A DNA stretch of 7,375 nucleotides from Butyrivibrio sp. (GTDB taxonomy: Bacteria; Bacillota_A; Clostridia; Lachnospirales; Lachnospiraceae). Position numbers and translations under genes: made by a program. The stretch spans positions 1 through 7,375 of the forward strand of contig JAILOW010000139.1 in assembly GCA_024690635.1 (NCBI GenBank), read 5' to 3'. Below are positions 5,533 through 7,375 of the stretch, one piece after another; positions within the stretch are counted from its first letter, which is position 1, and each line of letters begins with the position of its first letter. Below the pieces are notes generated by a model. The model was not told where the DNA came from. It worked only from the letters and a program-made list of their open reading frames with translations, and did not search any database.

Positions 5533-6906
5533 ATGGATCTAGGCAAGAACTACTACTCGGAAAACACACCGGAAATACATGAGCTTTCGAGACTTTCTGC
5601 GGAAGCTGATATGATCGAGAATGATCTTTTCTACAAATATGACGTTAAAAGAGGACTTCGTGACCTTGATGGAAAGGGTGTACTCACGGGTCTTACAAGA
5701 ATATCGGAGATCATAGCCAAAAAGAACGTGGACGGCAAGGACGTTCCTGCGGACGGCGAGCTGTACTTTAGAGGCTATGATGTCCACGACCTCATAGGAG
5801 CTGCGGTAAAAGAAAACAGGTTTGCCTTTGAGGAATGTGCCTATCTTTTATTGTTTGGTTCCCTTCCTGACGGAAAAGAGCTTTTTGAGTTTGAAAAGCT
5901 TCTTGGAATCTACAAGAGTCTTCCTCCCAGCTTTGTAAGGGATGTTATCATGAAGGCTCCAAGCCGGGATATGATGAATACCCTGGCCAGAAGTGTTCTT
6001 ACTCTTTATTCCTATGATGATCTTGCAGATGACGTATCACTTTCAAATGTGCTTCGTCAGTCACTGCAGCTTATCAGCATGTTCCCGCTTCTTTCTATTT
6101 ACGGCTATCATGCTTACAATCACTATCATGAGGGAAATTCTCTCTTTATCCATCCTCCCAAGGAGGAGCTGTCAACAGCGGAGACGATTCTTTACCTTCT
6201 TCGCCCCGACAGCAAATATACCGAACTTGAGGCAAGGCTTCTTGATATCTGTCTGGTGCTTCATATGGAACATGGAGGCGGTAACAATTCCACCTTTACA
6301 ACTCACGTAGTAAGTTCCTCTTTGACAGATACCTATTCAACCATAGCGGCAGCCATCGGCTCACTTAAGGGTCCCCGTCACGGCGGAGCCAATATCAAGG
6401 TTGTGCACATGTTTGACGACATTGAGTACAACGTTAAAAACTGGAGAGACGAAGAGGAACTCAAGGCTTATCTTGACAAGATCCTCAATAAACAGGCCTT
6501 TGACGGCGCGGGTCTTATCTATGGTATAGGACATGCCATCTATTCCAAGTCAGATCCAAGAGCTGCCATTTTAAAACAGTTTGTTGAAAAGCTTGCTGTG
6601 GAAAAGGGAAGAGAAGAAGAGCTTGCTCTTTATGAAGCGGTAGAACGTTTGGCACCGCAGATCATCAGCGGAGAGCGCAAGATGTACAAGGGTGTCAGCG
6701 CCAATGTGGACTTCTATTCGGGATTTGTTTACAGAATGCTTGACCTTCCTGAGGAGCTGTATCCTACGATCTTTGCCATTGCCAGGATCGTTGGCTGGAG
6801 CGCACACAGAATGGAAGAGCTCGCCAACAATGGCAAGATCATAAGACCTGCCTACATGGCAATCGAGCCCAGAAAAGAATATGTTCCCATGGATGAGAGA
6901 AAATAA
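5533..6906 (+). CDS. gltA: citrate synthase
   Basis: Condenses oxaloacetate and acetyl-CoA to citrate, the entry to the oxidative TCA branch; in fermentative anaerobes this mainly feeds 2-oxoglutarate and glutamate synthesis. From ATG 5533 the protein has 457 residues. The catalytic set is intact: LHMEHGGGNNSTF (H247 region), GPRHGGAN with H283, GIGHAIYSKSDPRA with H334, and NVDFYSGFVY with the catalytic D393; GWSAHRMEE (421-429) supplies the C-terminal arginine region. GIGHAIY in place of the enterobacterial GFGHRVY is the form I associate with clostridial enzymes. An N-terminal extension of about 45 residues precedes the LTGLTRIS strand. A 2-methylcitrate synthase cannot be fully excluded by eye, but no prp genes are nearby. 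It follows thrC by 20 nt and its stop lies only 2 bp from that of the convergent DtxR-family gene; no terminator is visible. Confidence 0.93.
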   Translation: MDLGKNYYSENTPEIHELSRLSAEADMIENDLFYKYDVKRGLRDLDGKGVLTGLTRISEIIAKKNVDGKDVPADGELYFRGYDVHDLIGAAVKENRFAFEECAYLLLFGSLPDGKELFEFEKLLGIYKSLPPSFVRDVIMKAPSRDMMNTLARSVLTLYSYDDLADDVSLSNVLRQSLQLISMFPLLSIYGYHAYNHYHEGNSLFIHPPKEELSTAETILYLLRPDSKYTELEARLLDICLVLHMEHGGGNNSTFTTHVVSSSLTDTYSTIAAAIGSLKGPRHGGANIKVVHMFDDIEYNVKNWRDEEELKAYLDKILNKQAFDGAGLIYGIGHAIYSKSDPRAAILKQFVEKLAVEKGREEELALYEAVERLAPQIISGERKMYKGVSANVDFYSGFVYRMLDLPEELYPTIFAIARIVGWSAHRMEELANNGKIIRPAYMAIEPRKEYVPMDERK

Positions 6907-6908
6907 GA

Positions 6909-7292
6909 TTATTTCGGGAAGATACGCCCGTGCTTGTTCATATGAGCCTTGATGGCTTCAAAAGATTCGTCGCTGATGTAATGCTCGATACGACATGCAT
7001 CGTCAGCGGCGATTTTTTCGTCTACACCGAGATTTACGAAGAGGCGTGTGAGTACGGTATGGCGCTCGTATATACGCTTTGCAAGAACTCTGCCGGCTTC
7101 TGTTAGCTTGACAAAACCGTATTCGTCTGTCTTTACAAGACCTTCGTCCTTTAACAAATGCATGGCGCGACTAACAGAGGGTCTTGAATAACCGAGCTCC
7201 TCACCGATATCTATTGCCCTGACATTGGTATGTTCCTGTGAAAGAACGTAGATTGTTTCAAGATACATTTCGCCGGATTCTTGTAATGCCAT
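6909..7292 (-). CDS. DtxR-family metal-dependent transcriptional repressor (iron-type ligands)
   Basis: A 127-residue protein with an N-terminal winged helix (ESGEMYLETIYVL, then AIDIGEELGYSRPSVSRAMHLLKDEGLV as the helix-turn-helix, 26-53) and a metal-binding dimerisation domain (to about 120). It lacks the C-terminal SH3-like domain of full-length DtxR, as MntR does. Lined up by eye, M9, C100, E103 and H104 (DACRIEH) match DtxR Met10, Cys102, Glu105 and His106, whereas MntR has Asp and Glu at the first two. H78 matches DtxR His79, but the ancillary ligands Glu83 and His98 appear as T82 and A96. An Fe(II)-responsive repressor is therefore more likely than a manganese one, by inference. ATG 7292 has AGGTGG 8 nt upstream; the in-frame GTG at 7304 overlaps that site. 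It diverges from a promoter leaving the window and probably controls both. Confidence 0.88.
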   Translation of the reverse strand: MALQESGEMYLETIYVLSQEHTNVRAIDIGEELGYSRPSVSRAMHLLKDEGLVKTDEYGFVKLTEAGRVLAKRIYERHTVLTRLFVNLGVDEKIAADDACRIEHYISDESFEAIKAHMNKHGRIFPK

Positions 7293-7300
7293 GATTTTAC

Positions 7301-7306
7301 CCACCT
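7301..7306 (-). promoter_or_regulatory. ribosome binding site deciding the DtxR-family start
   Basis: Minus-strand AGGTGG with an 8-nt spacer to ATG 7292. The alternative GTG 7304 lies inside this motif and would add only four residues. Confidence 0.7.
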
Positions 7307-7315
7307 TTCTATATA

Positions 7316-7329
7316 TTTAGGATACTAAA
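7316..7329. promoter_or_regulatory. possible second operator, over the regulator's -10
   Basis: TTTAG-GATA-CTAAA is a 5-bp inverted repeat with a 4-nt centre that covers the -10 box of the minus-strand promoter. Its TTTAG/CTAAA arms resemble the outer halves of DtxR-type boxes (TTAGG...CCTAA). If bound by the regulator it would give autoregulation. The match is short and lies in AT-rich sequence. Confidence 0.35.
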
Positions 7330-7347
7330 AAAATTAACTGTTGACAA
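7319..7347 (-). promoter_or_regulatory. promoter of the DtxR-family gene
   Basis: On the minus strand TTGTCA (7347-7342), a 17-bp spacer and TATCCT (7324-7319) form a sigma-A type promoter. The transcript would start near 7312, giving a leader of about 20 nt that just contains the ribosome binding site. The -35 box overlaps that of the divergent plus-strand promoter. Confidence 0.5.
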
Positions 7348-7369
7348 TAAAGTTAGCAGATGCTAACAT
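7341..7369 (+). promoter_or_regulatory. rightward promoter leaving the window
   Basis: TTGACA (7341-7346) is a perfect -35, followed by a 17-bp spacer and TAACAT (7364-7369), a 4 of 6 match to the -10 consensus. The downstream gene is not in the window. The operator-like palindrome occupies the spacer. Confidence 0.6.
7352..7367. promoter_or_regulatory. operator-like palindrome between -35 and -10
   Basis: GTTAGCA-GA-TGCTAAC is an inverted repeat with 7-bp arms and a 2-nt centre. It lies within the spacer of the rightward promoter and reaches into its -10, an ideal place for repression. The GTTAG...CTAAC arms recall the core of DtxR/IdeR boxes (TTAGGTTAG...CTAACCTAA), and the divergent gene encodes such a regulator, so it is the likely binding site. 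This is inferred from sequence and context. Confidence 0.65.
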
Positions 7370-7375
7370 TGGCTA

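Noticed and set aside
6915..6985. Terminator for citrate synthase just inside the convergent gene
   Set aside because: Short pairings (CGGG/CCCG near 6914-6930, GAGCC/GGCTTC near 6943-6959) are weak and no T-tract follows either.
6909..7292. Calling the regulator mntR
   Set aside because: The ligand positions read Met and Cys as in DtxR/IdeR rather than Asp and Glu as in MntR, so no symbol was given.
1..7375. CRISPR array, insertion sequence, tRNA or rRNA
   Set aside because: No spaced direct repeats, transposase motifs, terminal inverted repeats or recognisable structural RNA were seen on either strand.

Overview
The window reads as chromosome of a low-to-mid GC anaerobic Firmicute, most likely a Lachnospiraceae-type organism. 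This rests on strong GGAGG-type ribosome binding sites, Gram-positive style promoters, the clostridial form of citrate synthase (GIGHAIYSKSDPRA), a DtxR-family regulator truncated to its two core domains, and an AP2-domain protein of a sort common in that family. The genus is not determined by anything I can see.

Left part (about 1-3110). After a possible gene end (1-57) and an AT-rich leader lies a tightly packed plus-strand cassette of four genes: a small helical protein (177-500), a 497-residue protein with a helical N-terminal half and a C-terminal HExxH zinc metallopeptidase domain (516-2009), a lipoprotein (2009-2716) and a WXG100-like protein (2709-3059). Gaps are 15 nt, then overlaps of 1 and 8 nt, so translation is probably coupled. 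A strong hairpin with a T-tract (3064-3110) ends the cassette. The composition (small helical partner, helical N-terminus joined to an enzyme domain, exported lipoprotein, WXG100 protein) suggests an orphan type VII (Esx/Yuk-like) secretion effector module with a metallopeptidase cargo. No EssC/YukAB machinery is in the window.

Middle (3085-3882, minus strand). A 265-residue protein carries two AP2-type DNA-binding domains around a degenerate HNH core. It looks like a homing-endonuclease relative that has lost its catalytic histidine and may now act only in DNA binding. Its 3' end lies inside the cassette's terminator hairpin.

Right part (3910-7375). A good promoter (TTGCCA-18 bp-TATACT) drives thrC (threonine synthase) and, 20 nt after it, citrate synthase. 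The first makes threonine in the aspartate family; the second condenses oxaloacetate with acetyl-CoA towards 2-oxoglutarate and glutamate. Both draw on oxaloacetate-derived carbon. Converging on citrate synthase with only 2 bp between stop codons is a minus-strand DtxR-family regulator whose predicted metal ligands (Met9, Cys100, Glu103, His104) resemble the iron-type DtxR/IdeR primary site more than the manganese-type MntR site. Upstream of it are back-to-back promoters with overlapping -35 boxes and two inverted repeats. One, GTTAGCA-GA-TGCTAAC, fills the spacer of a promoter that fires rightward out of the window, so a metal-controlled gene (for example an iron transporter) is expected just past the right edge.

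All assignments come from reading motifs by eye; no database or structure search was run.
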